64,000 nucleotides of DNA from Cycas panzhihuaensis (taxonomy: Eukaryota; Cycadophyta). Below are positions 1 to 11,180 of this stretch, piece by piece. Under the pieces are notes generated by a model. That model was not told the origin of the DNA. It was given only the letters and a program-made list of their open reading frames with translations, and did no database searches. How positions within the stretch are numbered: the first letter of the stretch is position 1; each line of letters begins with the position of its first letter. The DNA lies in contig CM041465.1 of the NCBI GenBank assembly GCA_023213395.1, forward strand, positions 88,729,741-88,793,740, in the 5' to 3' direction. The position numbers were made by a program, and so were the translations under genes.

Positions 1-1
1 G

Positions 2-1150
2 TGGTGCCATATATGTGAGGTCGATACCCACACAACTAGGGATTGTTTCTACAATTCCAGGGGTAAAGCATTCAGAGGTAGAGGTCGGGGAAGAGGCAAC
101 CCACCTCGCAATGTGTATACAACGAGGGGTGCAGTAGAGCCCTCGAGGAAGAAACAGCCGATGGGGAGATGCCTCATCTGCCTACAGTTCGGGCACTGGA
201 AGTCCGAATGCCCGATGAAGCTAGAATACGAACAAAAACCGTTCGTATGTGGTAACTGTGGCCCAAGTGACCACAAAACAGAAGAGTGCAAGGGTAAAGC
301 CAAAGCAACGAACTTAATGACAATTGTGCCGGAAACGAAGAATGTGAAATTACGAGATAAGCAGGAAAAGAAAGTGGATGAAGGATATCCAAACCCCGAT
401 CGAATTGGATCGCTACAAAAGCGAAGCGGTGTTGGATGGTTTAGTCAGGAGGAAAATATACTACCAATGGGCAAACCGGAAACAAAAAATGTTTACATTC
501 GGAAAAACAAACAAAAAGAGCCAGAAAAACTACCGGAAGAACTTACAACAAAACCCCAAATGGTGCAGATGGAAGAGTTGTTTAAAGGATTACCAACAGA
601 GGATATTCCCAGAATGTTGCTATTAATGGAGAATTTGGTGAAAGCGATTCTGATTGACTATCCCTTGTCCCAAGTTATTGATTGGATCAAAGGAGGAATG
701 CTACGAGAAAGGAATTACCAAGAGTTGGAACAAGTCATACCATCGTTCGACATGGATCCGATGGTAACCATGTCGATTTTGGGAGAAAAGTTTAGAGTGA
801 TCGTTGATGGGGGAGCAGCTGTGAATGTACTGCCCACCTCGACATGGCGAAAGTTGGGGAGTCCAAAGTTGGAAGCGGCAACCTATTCGTTAAAACTAAC
901 CAATGAATTGTTGGTGCGACCTGTGGGAAAACTGGCGAACGTCAAGGTGGATGTGGCAGGAATTGTCGTAAGATCGATTTTACGATTGTGGAAGCGGAGA
1001 AAGGTGCAACTCCTATCCGACTTTATTGGGAGACCATGGCTATACAAAACCCAATGTCTCCAAAGTTGGAAAGACGTAACCTTCACCTTGTCAGATGAAG
1101 GAAATAGAGTAGTATTACCAATGTTGGGAAGAACTCCATTGAGGTGATAC
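2..1150 (+). pseudogene. Gy1 gag zinc-knuckle and protease region (Ty3/Gypsy relic)
   Basis: One open frame enters from the left window edge (base 2) and stops at 1147, so the capsid part is outside the window. Three CCHC-type knuckles follow each other: CHICEVDTHTTRDC (about 5-46), CLICLQFGHWKSEC (about 173-214) and CGNCGPSDHKTEEC (about 251-292). The first two are separated by an RG-repeat linker. Near 800-840 the motif VIVDGGAAVNVLP is a retropepsin active site of the plant Gypsy type, with DGG where DSG/DTG is usual. LGRPWL-like FIGRPWL follows at about 1020. The knuckles bind the element's RNA and the protease processes the polyprotein. After 1150 the pol sequence quickly becomes unreadable and reverse transcriptase, RNase H and the integrase core are missing, so this is a deleted copy. 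Confidence 0.85.
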
Positions 1151-1490
1151 GACAATGGATCAAGTACAACCGTTGTGAGGGAAGCAACAACTTCTTCGTG
1201 TGACAAAGAAAACCTCTATCATCTGCGGAGAAGCCTACAACATCGACCCATTACCGTAAAAGAACTACAAGCCTATTTTGGAGAAATTTACAATTCTTGA
1301 GACGATGAAAACGAGATGAGATTTGGGATTATTGGCTACGGGGCGATTATGAAGTCAACCCCTCATCCTATAGATGTAATCTACTTTCTCGAATGTGACC
1401 GAAATAGTTGCCACTCGGAAGATAGAAATCATGGAGAATATGTTGGAGATTATGTGAAGTCCTTTATGGAGAACCACTATGTGGAATTTC
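1151..1490 (+). other. Degraded junction between Gy1 protease and integrase tail
   Basis: Short open stretches in shifting frames (for example 1316-1498) carry no domain I recognise. The position implies that several kilobases of pol (RT, RNase H, integrase core) were deleted here. I see no independent gene. Confidence 0.5.
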
Positions 1491-1494
1491 CCAT

Positions 1495-1850
1495 TTGAGA
1501 CATTGTAGAGAACATTGGTCAGGAGAAGATCAATTAAGGGATCATAAGAAGAAAGCGACAAAGCATACCACACGAAGGAAAAGGCGGAAAAGGACAAGGC
1601 ACGACCGCCACGACAAGACATCATATTTTAAGAAGGGTGATCGAGTATGGCGATTCGACAACATATCCCAAACAACCCAAGGAGAATTGAAGATGCATTG
1701 GAAAGGCCCATATAGGATTGAGAAAGTGTACCGAGCCACACTATCCGATTAAAGAAACTATCGTGCCGCCTACTACCGAAATGGTCAAGGGTAGTAAGCG
1801 AAACCCTATATCAACTAGGGTGGAGCAACTTACCGGTAGAATCGAGTTGG
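1495..1850 (+). pseudogene. Gy1 integrase C-terminal domain remnant
   Basis: The frame 1495-1752 reads a basic stretch, then YFKKGDRVWRF and HWKGPYRIEKV. This is the GPY/F module at the integrase C-terminus of Ty3/Gypsy elements, which helps target-DNA binding and strand transfer. It ends at a stop at about 1750, although related sequence (AAYYRNGQG) continues in the same frame, so the stop may be a mutation. No catalytic DDE core is present upstream. It lies about 350 bp after the protease, confirming the internal deletion. Confidence 0.8.
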
Positions 1851-1852
1851 TT

Positions 1853-2160
1853 GTACCATATCGTGTTGCATGAAGTTGAGGCAAAATCGAATTGCCTTGA
1901 TCTGGAGCGTGATTCGATTCGGTATGTAACATAAAATACAAAAAATAAAAAACAGAAAAACAATAGTAACTCATATCATAAGCAATATGGTGAAGCATGG
2001 AGGAAAGGTATATCATCATACGGAAAATCAAGGAAAGTTGAACAAAACAAAGCGCCAATAGATGAGGATTTATTAACTAAGAATGGCGAAAGCGGTGGAG
2101 CAAAGGCGGCGAGGCGACCTTAGAACAGAGGGGAGGAATACCCCAAATTTTGAATTTTTT
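1853..2160 (+). other. Gy1 3' untranslated region
   Basis: AT-rich stretch after the integrase remnant with no coding signal. A purine-rich run (GAGGGGAGGAATA-like, about 2110-2125) could be an ancestral polypurine tract, but the LTR-like start is farther right at 2205. Confidence 0.4.
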
Positions 2161-2180
2161 GTTGAGCAAGGATGCTCAAC
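2161..2180 (+). promoter_or_regulatory. Perfect 7-bp stem hairpin before the Gy1 LTR
   Basis: GTTGAGC and GCTCAAC flank a six-base loop. An equivalent hairpin sits at the same place in Gy2 (16,471-16,489). The start of the LTR-like sequence lies 24 bases downstream. Function unknown; structure in the element RNA near the polypurine primer is an inference. Confidence 0.6.
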
Positions 2181-2611
2181 CCAATCATGTTGACCCGGGA
2201 TAGATGTTGGCATGAAAATTGACTCACTGGCTGTGGGAGGACCAGAGATAGGTCAGATAACCCGAGTTGTGCAAGTGCGGACCATATGGAGGTGCGCGAG
2301 GCAAAATGGCGAGAAAAATAGGCATTCAGGTGCGTATGGCGGTGCGTGCACAGGCACGCATGGCAGTGCGTGCAGTGGCGAAGCGAGCCGAGCAGGCGAT
2401 GCGCATGATGGGACCGGTGGAAGCCCGGGAAGGCGCAGGACGACGCATTTGACGTCTGGACCTAATGAAGACATTAGTTAAAGTGCATAACTAATGATTA
2501 AAGTGAAAGGGTACCTTGGTGACGAAAAGGTATGGTTATGACTTTGGGTCATAACCTTTCATCAAAAGGCATCAAAGGGACATATTTAATGGTGCTTGAG
2601 GACCATTCCGA

Positions 2612-2702
2612 TGTGAGCCGAGTGATTCAATTCTATGGCATATTCTCAAGTGTGAGCCGAGTGATTCAATTCCATGACATACTCTCGAGGGTGAGAGCCG
2701 AG
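2612..2702 (+). repeat. 39-bp tandem repeat in the LTR zone
   Basis: TGTGAGCCGAGTGATTCAAT begins unit one (2612) and unit two (2651). Both run through a CATATTCTC/CATACTCTC-type end, and a partial third unit (GTGAGAGCCGAG) follows. Two full copies differ at a few sites. Confidence 0.8.
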
Positions 2703-3106
2703 ATCAAAGGTACGCAAAGGTGCGGATGACGATGCGATATGACAATTGGAGCATGAGTGCATGATAAGTACCATCCGTACGCATGTAATATGAAGGAAGC
2801 GTATCTTCTTTGGAATGCCGTCGGGGCAGCCTACGTGTAAATGAACTGAATTAATAAAAGAAGAGTTATGTGGAAATTGGTGCATTCTTGATGTGTGTTG
2901 ATGATTCTTTCAAGTATGTCTTGATTGCATCTGCTTGTACCATTATGTGAATTATATATGGAATGTATGGAATATATGTGTATAACCATGTTGACGGTGT
3001 CCTAAAACTAGACTATAGCTATGTAACCTTGACAAGTGTAATGATTCCACGAAGGGTGTGGAATCTATCGACCAACATATTGTATGTTACCGTGATCTAC
3101 GTGTTA

Positions 3107-3220
3107 TGATGATTTGTATATATATAGTATAAATAATGTGGATGGTGTATGTACTAATGGAGTTGTAACCTTTCTCTCTCCTTCTTCCCTAGTACGAACT
3201 TGGAAATTAAGGAGACAACA
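3107..3220 (+). repeat. 3' end of Gy2 5' LTR
   Basis: This 114-bp block aligns closely by eye with 16,778-16,888 (TGATGATTTGTAT ... TAAATAATGTGGAT ... CCTAGTACGAACT ... GGAGACAACA). The few differences include a small indel in a CT run. It therefore marks the 5' LTR boundary of Gy2. Confidence 0.8.
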
Positions 3221-3299
3221 TCTGACGTCGTTGCCAACCTAGGAATGAAGGAAAAGATGGGGAAGACAAGATGACGACCCATAACCGTTTTGGGAGACA

Positions 3300-4540
3300 T
3301 ACTACACTAGATGAATTAAATCTCGCGCAATGGTTTGAAGAAAATTTTAGGGTCATACTTCAGTTAAAATCTCAATTACTGCGAGAAGGCATCATCAACT
3401 AGTATCTCGATGATATTATCATCCAAGAACCAGTAATGCTTGCAAATATCATTGAACATCTTCGATCTAATGCACGACACGAAATAAATAACATACATAT
3501 TTAGACAGGAAAAGAAGTAATCAATATAATTGAGACGATCCAATCGATTACATACACAGCAGCAACAAAATTTAAGAACATTAATGCAGATTGATTGGTC
3601 AATAATTAAAAAGGGATGGAAAGTCTGCCAGACTTGGAAACAGAAGCATGATTCAAACAAGGACTTAAGGGAGATCAAGGAAGCTTTCACACATCTGAGT
3701 TTACATGAAAAGGAGAAGGCTAGCATACAAGATAAAGATCAAAAACATCACCACCCAAAGGCAAAAAGCAAGATTCGTAAATTCTTATGAATAGAGAAAG
3801 AAAAAGAAACCTACAAATGGATTTAGACAACGAAGAATATAACAACTCAAGCATATAAGAACACCAACAAAGTCATCGAAGCAAAGAATAATAATGATAG
3901 TGACATCATGCTCAACAAGGAAATGAGGAGTGAAGCAGAAATTTCTAACATTCAACTGAAAGGAAAAGAGGATCTAGCGAGACATTGTAATATTGGAAAC
4001 AATATGGATGGCCAATGGCAAGATTGACAAAGATCTTTGGGTATAATCATTTCTAGTCACACTATGGGACGTTGCGAAGGACTGGTTTAAAGAATTCAAA
4101 GAGGGACATTTTAAAAATTGGGCTTCCCTATGCAAAGCAGTTGAAAAGGAATTTAGACTTTTACAAGATGATAGTGAGGTGGTAGATCAAATCTACAACT
4201 TGAAGCAAGAACCCAAGGAAATAATAAGAAGTTACAACACAAAGCTGAAAAGTCTAATAAAGAAAATAGAAAGTGAAGTGACGGATGAGTTAAGAAAAGA
4301 TGGTTTCTAGAATGATTACTTCCGAAATATAAAAGGAAGTTACGAGTCATTCTACTTGCATCATATCAAGAAGCAATAAACCGAGCAATGAGTCTTGAAA
4401 TCAAAGAGAAAGCAGAGGCCTGGCACCAAGAGAAAATAAGTGATGCACAAGTAAAAGAAGAATCTTCAATAGAAGCACTTAGGGAAGACTTGATGAGGAT
4501 GTTCATAGATTTTACACAAAATCAACCAAAAGAATGACGC
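3300..4540 (+). pseudogene. Gy2 gag (capsid) remnant
   Basis: Readable fragments in several frames. About 4040-4310 reads the retrotransposon-gag pattern: TLWDVAKDWFKEF, then a VEKEFRLLQDD-type stretch, then IYNLKQEPKEIIRSYNTKLK. Earlier material (3530-3787) is lysine/glutamine-rich and may be the N-terminal coding part. Many stops interrupt it. Gag would form the virus-like particle shell; this copy cannot encode a full protein. Confidence 0.65.
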
Positions 4541-4544
4541 TACA

Positions 4545-5196
4545 TATGATATGTCAAGTGTCGTACAGAAGGCCACTTGGAGTCGGAGTGTCTAGATAAC
4601 CAAGGATTCAAATACTGCTATATATGTATAATGAGTAATTAACATATTAAAGAGTGCGATTCAATGTTTAGACATGCGAGAAGACAAGAACGGATGTCTT
4701 CTTTACTCGGCAAGAAACAAAGAAACCACCTTTTGGAAGGGGCGAGGTGGATAACCAGACAACAAGATGCTCAAGGTCAACCAATGGTACAATACTTTTA
4801 GTACAAAGTATGGGGCCACTTTAGCAGAGATTGTCCCAATCTAGAAAATAATGTCTCTACACTATGTTGATGGTGCGAACCAGTGACCATGATGATGACC
4901 ATTGCACAAAGCAACAAAACAAAAATGTCAACCTCGTAGGAGTAATCACAGAGGAAGTACAACCTTTACTGACATATGCAGTGTATACAAGAAGGCCTAA
5001 GCAATCAACGTATCCTAATGCTCAGAATGAAAAAGAATGCCCGAGTCAGGCCACAGAATTGGTACAAGCACTACAAAAACAAGAGCACGATGCGACCTTG
5101 ACCAAGCCACAATCTGTAGAACCAAGGGGTAATGGATCGACGAAATCAACAATAACAACCAAAGAAGATACAACACATAAGGATGGTGTTAACTAA
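4545..5196 (+). pseudogene. Gy2 zinc knuckles and linker
   Basis: KVWGHFSRDCPN (about 4805-4840) is a CCHC nucleocapsid knuckle with a lost first cysteine. Just after it is a C..C..SDHDDDHC pattern matching the third knuckle of Gy1 (CGNCGPSDHKTEEC), so the two elements are related. The open frame 4864-5193 continues as a polar linker before protease. Confidence 0.6.
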
Positions 5197-5339
5197 AGAG
5201 TTAACAATTAAATTGTTAACGTTACTCGAGAATGATGAGCTTCTACTACAAACATTCAAGGACTATATACGGTGAATCAAGATAACAAGAAAAGAAAGAA
5301 TATCGATAAAAGAATGTAGGACTCATGTAACAACCTCAC

Positions 5340-5721
5340 ATAGAGGACCGGATGTACGATCTCTTAGGATCAACGAAGACATAATTATTTCAATGAATAT
5401 ATTAGGGCACGATTGGAGAATCTGAGAATTAATGGTAGGTACATAATGAACATTATCACAATTACAACTTGGGAACTATAGCCTCCTACATTTCTTTACG
5501 ATCGATCGATCAACATGGTGTGTAATCGTTAGGGATGATGTGAGCACGTAAAAATAAAATTAGGGAACCAAGACTTTGTAACAGATTTTGTTATAATACC
5601 GATGATTGATGAAACACCACCAACTTATGACGCCTTGTTAGGTCGACCCTAGTTACGAAATGTGTGCGTACTCCAAAATTAGCGATGTAACACATTGATA
5701 ATTAAACAAAGAGGAAAGAAG
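5340..5721 (+). pseudogene. Gy2 protease tail, cut by element H
   Basis: The stretch FVTDFVIIPMIDETPPTYDA followed by LLGRP (about 5578-5650) is the C-terminal half of a plant Gypsy retropepsin. The active-site part upstream is not readable. The frame is interrupted at 5727 by the inserted Copia H, and related sequence resumes at 10,051. Confidence 0.65.
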
Positions 5722-5726
5722 CAACT

Positions 5727-5861
5727 TGTAGAAAGAAGGGCACATGCACAATATAATCACAGGATCATAAAATAAGCAAACATAGGTAACAAGATAACAC
5801 TACACATGTACACCAGTTTGACAGGTTGAAAACCCTTACGGGAAGATAAACACCTCCTAAT
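5727..5861 (-). repeat. Truncated 3' LTR of H
   Basis: TGTAGAAAGAAGG through CACCTCCTAA matches 9590-9723 closely by eye, with a short indel near the CAGTTTG motif, then homology ends abruptly at the pol remnant. Confidence 0.85.
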
Positions 5862-6172
5862 TGTGCATGCCAAAGTTCGTTGACTGAGTCTGGTTTGGCA
5901 ATAAAGGCACTAAAAGATTTTGATTTGTTATTTTGTAGACTTGTTAGACTATAGAGACCTGTGTTATGATCAACAGGTCCTGAGGCAATATGTCTAAATT
6001 TGTTTAATGGTTCTTTAATGATAAATTTATTCTTCCGAATTCGGCGACAAAGTTTTTGTGATTTGATAGACAGAGAGTAGGTTTGGTAATAAACCAAGTA
6101 CGTAAAAGACGTCCTTGATTGAACCATCTTTAAGGTAACATTACGATCCTTTGACTTTAAGTTGAGTACCAC
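5861..6172 (-). pseudogene. H gag-pre-integrase domain remnant
   Basis: On the minus strand the frame includes GLYSLTSLQNNKSKSF and ELWHAQLGGV. The latter is the LWHxRLGH-like signature of the Copia gag-pre-integrase zinc-binding module. It is cut after this motif by the deletion into the LTR. The start at 6172 is arbitrary because upstream protease coding is degraded. Confidence 0.75.
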
Positions 6173-6716
6173 TTAGAAAGAAATCTCTTCTTGAGTTCAT
6201 TTTGATTGATAAGTAGTTAAATTTTTCCTGTCCAATCATGTGATGGGATGCACGAGTCAAGGATCCACTATGGTGGATGATTTGTAAGGGCAACAAATGC
6301 GGAAGTTGTTCGCTAAAGAATGATTATGAGTTTGTCGATTTTGAGGTCGTGATTGAGGATGGGATTGAGGTCGATTTTGCAATCCCTTGGAAGCTTTCCA
6401 TGCTTCTGAAGCTACTCTACCGAGACATTAATAGTGTGGCCTCTTTTATAACAATAGGCACAACTAGTGTTCGAGAAGAAGAAGTTGCGTTGTTCCTATT
6501 ATAAAAGAACTGATTAGAAGTGTTCTGGCATTTAGATGGACCAGAATACTTAATATTGTTTTGTGAATTTGATGGTGAACCTCTATGAGGTTTCTAAAAT
6601 TTTGGATTATTATTCTGTTGTTTGTTTTTAAATTGTGGCTTAGTTTTGGAAAACAAAACCTGTGAAGGATCTTTTAATGCACCTGTTTGAATTAACATTA
6701 TCTGATATTCAATCAG
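6173..6716 (-). pseudogene. H degraded gag/protease spacer
   Basis: It lies between the capsid-like ORF and the gag-pre-integrase remnant, where zinc knuckle and protease are expected. Asparagine- and glutamine-rich fragments are seen on the minus strand but I cannot identify an intact knuckle or DSGA motif. Confidence 0.4.
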
Positions 6717-7320
6717 CTAGTTTGTTAACTGATTGAATATTATAGGAGGGTCATCAACTTGTTGTCTGGCAATTTTATAGAGATTAAAGTGTTTTAGTAA
6801 TTTATTTACTACAAGACGTACGAGTGTATCATCATCTCTAGCATGCATAATTATTTTTTCAGTATCACCTTCTTTAGTTTTGAATTTGATGCAGTTTCCT
6901 AGATCTTTATTAATTAATTGAATTTTACTTAAAAAATCCTCAACACTGGAAAAATCGTCAAAAGTAAGGTCATACAATTGCTGTTCTAGGATAGCCACTT
7001 GATGTGTATCGACCTTGTCATATTTTTCTTGCAAGGTTTTCCAGACAGTGGCTAAGTCATCTATTTCAGAAAACTGCCGACTGATTTCTGGTGAGAGTGG
7101 GTTTAATATGGTGCCTAAGGTTGTATCTGAGTTCATTAGATATACCATATAACTCTCTGTAGTATCTTCTTTAAGTTTTTTAAATTCACCTATCACATAT
7201 CGCCATATTTTTTGTTGTTTGAGCTGATGGAATATGCGATTCCTCCAGTCGGCATAGTTTGAGCCTGTTAATCTTTGGAATTGGAACGCAGGTGGTTGTC
7301 CCTGGCATTAATGCCATATT
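6717..7320 (-). pseudogene. H gag (UBN2-type Copia capsid)
   Basis: The open frame 6717-7196 has the typical Copia gag order: ..DDLATVWKTLQEKYDK, then VAILEQQLYDLTFDD, then SVEDFLSKIQLINKDL, then DTLVRLVVNKLL. This matches the UBN2 family, which forms the Ty1/Copia particle. Upstream sequence to about 7320 seems to continue the protein in degraded form. It is the longest open piece of H. Confidence 0.8.
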
Positions 7321-8460
7321 GGGAGCTATGAGGTTTGATTGAGGATGAAGAATATGAAGGTGATTGAAAAATAATCACTTACTAAAAGTACTAATCATTA
7401 GATTAATAATTCAAGAAAGCATTGAGTATGCATTACTTGTACTTAAAGAAAAATCACATGTTTGCAGACAGATTGAATAAATGACTTCTTAAAAAATCAC
7501 CTTAAGCAGTCCCTTTTTGAAAAAGATTCCCCCGTAATTTTAAGAAATGTATACCCCTTAAGTGTTTAAGTTTAAATATGGTGCATTAATAAATCGATTT
7601 GCAATAAAAAATGTTAATGATTTTTATTAATTAAATTTTATGTTTGAAAAACGATAAATGTATAAAGAAGGTATTCAGATAAAAAACTGATACTTTACTT
7701 TGATCTTGGTCCAAAAACCAAGAAAAAAATATTAGTTTTGCCTAAGTTAATTAGGCTTTGTTAATAGTATATATATGTATAACTTTTAAATAAATATTTG
7801 ATAGATAATGTATACCTTATATATGACAAAGATTAAGCTAAGATATTAGGGAAAATAGGGAAATTTGTTCAATTCATGATTAAGGTAGAATATGAAGGTA
7901 TGCACTTATGCAATACCTATAGTAGAATAAGGAACCTAAAAACATAGAAAATTATACTAATCTCATATGAAGTTTAAATGTAAAGGATGGTTTAAGAGAA
8001 TATTAAAATCATTAACTTAGTGAAGAGAGGGGTTTAGTTTAAAGGAAGGGGATTGATCTATATGTTAATGTAATAGGGGAGTTTTGGATTAATTTTACAC
8101 TAATGTGATTAAGGGGGGGTTGAGTTACAGATCAGGTTGATTAAAAAAAAGAAAAGTTTTAAATTAATTTATACTAGAGATTATTTAAAAAAAGGAAGTT
8201 CAATTAAAAGGATTTTAATTAAATTATAAATGTGATTAAGGGGGGTATAAACTTAATGTGATAAGGGGGTATTTGATTAAATCAAAATGTAATAAGGGAG
8301 GGAGGGATTATTGTTTTATTAAATCAAAATAATTAAAAAAGGAATTAAAAAACCGAAATCGACGACTGACTCTGTGAGAGGTTTGATTTTAACAAAGAAA
8401 ATTAAAATTAAAACAAAAAAGAAATCTGGGAGGGGGGTTAGGGTAGAAACCCTACCTACC
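7321..8460. other. AT-rich part of the H leader
   Basis: Very AT-rich, with recurrent short G runs on the plus strand (AAGGGGGG-like at about 8115, 8240 and 8265). No coding signal is seen on either strand. It lies between gag and the PBS of H and may include other inserted sequence. Confidence 0.5.
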
Positions 8461-8631
8461 TAGTTATGGCGGTGGCGCACCTTTGTTTACAGGTGAGACG
8501 AAGACGAAGATCGAAGGCGGAGGTCCTGGCGATGAACGAAGGCAAACGATCCCAACATGGAGGGCTTCAGGACACTCATCGCAAGTCTTTCCCTTATTCA
8601 TAAGGGTTCGGATCCGTTATTTGTTTCGAGG

Positions 8632-9150
8632 ATTCTAACTCGCACAAGCTCCGCTTTTATGTCATTGATGAGGCTAGGAAGCGATTTAAGGAGGTCGGCT
8701 ACTTGACGGAGGCATATGTAGATCAGTGGGGACTCATATCCTACGAGATGGTATATTTGAAGTCACCGAACTTCTTAGTAGGCTGCTTTGCCCCTTCACC
8801 ATTCTATGTGTGAGTCTTCCTCATCTATTTTCATACTCAACGAGATCTCGAACTTCCCAGATGAGCCTTTTGATGAAGGGCTAGGCTACCGCAAATATCT
8901 AGAAAAGCTTGGCGGAAAATACTTCTTTACTCGACCATTATTACATTCGTGGGACACAAGTATAGTGCCATAATGGTATTTATGTGATAGGTGCTCATAC
9001 GATGCAGTTCATGCCTTAAGATCTCTCACGAGCACCCAACTACTTGTGTTCGTGCAGTGCTTTCATGTCGATCTCGAGTACTTCAACTTATACAGTTTGA
9101 TTAGGCTTCATTCAACATGTGCAAGTGGGTCAACATTAGCGTGAAAGACC
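8632..9150 (+). pseudogene. Unrecognised coding-like stretch antisense to H
   Basis: Plus-strand translation is open for about 60 codons from 8632 (contains LRFYVIDEARKRFKEVGYL) to a stop near 8811. It continues in another frame (8788-8970, contains EISNFPDEPFDEGLGYRKYL) and past one stop to about 9150. Composition is like real protein and unlike its AT-rich surroundings. The GC-richer block starts about 8460. I do not recognise the family. It could be a captured gene piece or part of another element inserted in the H leader. Confidence 0.45.
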
Positions 9151-9575
9151 CTTCTACTCCTTGGTGTTAGTGGTAATGATACCTTTGATAATTACGGACA
9201 TTTTCCTATTTGAAATGCTCTCAATAAAAATCCATTGTGGGAGATTCTTTAATTTTCCATTGAAATATCATGATACTCTGCGTCCTTTGTAAAAAGTTTT
9301 GTTGGAAAAGTGCATACTTGTAAGCCGCTTATACATAGGTACTCATGCGTCTTTTAAGCTTGACATAAGGAATATTCGTGTTCGAGACTTATAAGCTTCA
9401 ACATTCGTGCAAATTTGTAACACTTTATGATTGTTTAGTGCGAATGAAATAGCGTTTGACATGCGCCATCCATTCTTTATTTCTCTGTTTGAGTAGTGGT
9501 GATGGTGTGTGTACTAATGCTTACAGGCGACGAGCTTCATCCTTGTATCAAAATCCATCTTTACAGATAGACATG

Positions 9576-9589
9576 TAGCTCTGATACCA
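9576..9589 (-). other. Primer-binding site of H
   Basis: The minus strand reads TGGTATCAGAGCTA, complementary to the 3' end of initiator-methionine tRNA as in most plant Copia elements, directly adjoining the LTR. Confidence 0.9.
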
Positions 9590-10050
9590 TGTAGAAAGAA
9601 GGGTACATGCACAATGTAATCATAGGATCATAAAATAAGCAAACACAGGTAACAAGATAACATCGCACATATACACCAGTTTGTGGTGGAAAACCCTTCC
9701 GGGAAGAAAACCACCTCCTAAATTTGTAGTTTTATTAAGCAAAGTTTGAGAAATAGAAGACTACATACATAAACCACTAAACCAATCTTATAAAAGGCAT
9801 TTAGACATCCCTCCTAGATTCTCAGAACCATCTCCTTGAATCTAGGAGATGAATTTATACAAAGAAAGGTTCGTTGAAATGCAGTTTCGCATTTCAACTA
9901 CCTTTCACATAAGATAATTAATAAACATTAAAGTTTAAACCTTATAACAACTTAAATACACATTTAGACATGTAACTTAAATATAAACTTTAAAAAGAAC
10001 ATAAAGATTACATTAATACTTCTAACACAACTAATTAATCTAAACCAACA
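9590..10050 (-). repeat. 5' LTR of H (461 bp)
   Basis: On the plus strand it runs from TGTAGAAAG to CCAACA, so on the element strand it begins TGTTGG and ends ..CTACA. The left truncated copy confirms its identity. Confidence 0.85.
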
Positions 10051-10492
10051 CACTATAAGCGATGAACTAGTAGATTCTAGTTCATCTGATGATGGTGATG
10101 ATATTGATGTTGATGAGAATAGTTGTATTAACAATACTAATGAGGAACATCCTCTGAGTACAATATTTGACTATGATAATATATGTGAATCTATTGAAGG
10201 TGTTTAATACTTGGATGCATGTTCTAATGATGAATTAGACTCAAATAGTGGATTATTTCGTTGGCAATAGCAAGAATATGAAATGTTTTCATGTTATCTT
10301 ATTCACAAGGAACCTATCGACAATGCAATTGTTTATCATATTTAAAATAATAATGGACAACCCGAATATCCAGAACACTTCTATGAGATTACTAAAGGGA
10401 AATCAAATAATATCACAAGATCCAGCATATAGATTTCATAATGAAATCCGCTATAAAGAAGCACCACAACAACTTATAAATTTGGGAACGTA
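10051..10492 (+). pseudogene. Gy2 linker between protease and RT
   Basis: Resumes Gy2 after H. It encodes an acidic serine/aspartate-rich linker (SSSSDDGDDIDVDEN, about 10,075-10,120), then broken frames leading to RT. Such acidic linkers are seen between protease and RT in some plant Gypsy elements. Confidence 0.5.
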
Positions 10493-11180
10493 ATGAGCAA
10501 ACAAGTGATTACGTTAGGAAAAACATGGGATCCAATGTTAGTAGCAACAATAACAGAAGTTTTCATAAAATACAGGGATGTTTTCGCCTGGACATACAAG
10601 GATTTAAAAGGAATACCGAAACAATTATGTGAGCACAAAATTGAACTCGTACCAAGATCAAAACCCATAAAATACAGACCATACATAATGAATCCTAAAT
10701 ATGCAGAACAAGTGGATGCTGAAATCAAGAAAACGCTAGATGCACACATTATATTCAAAGTTGAGACCAGTGACTAAGTATCCCCAATAGTGGTAGTTCA
10801 AAAAAAAAAAGGGAAAGTACATATCTGCATAGATTTTCTGAAATTAAATGCGGTAACTTACAAGGACCCATTTCCTATACCATTTACCAATACAATATTA
10901 GAAAAAGTGGCAAGACATGAGGTACATTCATTCTTAGATGGGTTTTCGTGGATACAATCAAATCAAGATTCATCGAAAAGATAAATTGAAAACTACTTTA
11001 TTACTCAAACCGAATATTTGCCTATAATCGGATGCCATTTTGGTTGTGTAACACACCTGCCACCTTTCAACGGATAATCATCAACGTCTTTGACCACTTA
11101 TCCTTGAAGTCAGTAAAAGTATTCCTAGATGATTGATCTATCTATGGTAATATTGAAAATCACTTGGCATTATTAATGTA
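10493..11180 (+). pseudogene. Gy2 reverse transcriptase remnant
   Basis: Recognisable Gypsy RT blocks: DVFAWTYKDLKGIP (about 10,576), then IELVPRSKPIKYRPY (10,640), then VVVQKKKGKVHICIDF (10,790, the usual RxCxDYR block) and LNAVTYKDPFPIP (10,850). The catalytic VFLDD block at about 11,120 is followed at once by a stop codon. Stops at 10,775 and 10,982 divide the frame. It would have copied element RNA into DNA. Confidence 0.85.

Larger units (their letters stand above)
2205..3220 (+). repeat. LTR zone between Gy1 and Gy2 (composite)
   Basis: It begins TGTTGG after GGGATAGA, exactly as the Gy2 3' LTR begins (GGGATAGA then TGTTGGG at 16,510). It ends with GGAGACAACA at 3220, as the Gy2 3' LTR does at 16,888. 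Only the ends are clearly alike; the roughly 900 bases between do not align by eye with the 379-bp Gy2 3' LTR. It may be the Gy1 3' LTR fused to the end of the Gy2 5' LTR, or a long LTR whose 3' partner lost its middle. The interior holds a GC-rich stretch (2280-2460) and tandem repeats. Confidence 0.55.
5727..10050 (-). mobile_element. Copia element H, minus strand, nested in Gy2 and internally deleted
   Basis: The right boundary is a full LTR (9590-10,050) with a primer-binding site directly beside it (9576-9589). The left boundary (from 5727) repeats the first ~135 bp of that LTR in the same orientation, then runs straight into gag-pre-integrase coding. The rest of the 3' LTR plus RT, RNase H and most integrase are gone. 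Gy2 coding lies on both sides. Flanking 5-mers (CAACT and CACTA) do not match, so no target-site duplication is visible. Confidence 0.85.

Noticed and set aside
5722-10055. Target-site duplication for H
   Set aside because: The flanking five bases (CAACT and CACTA) do not match; not claimed.
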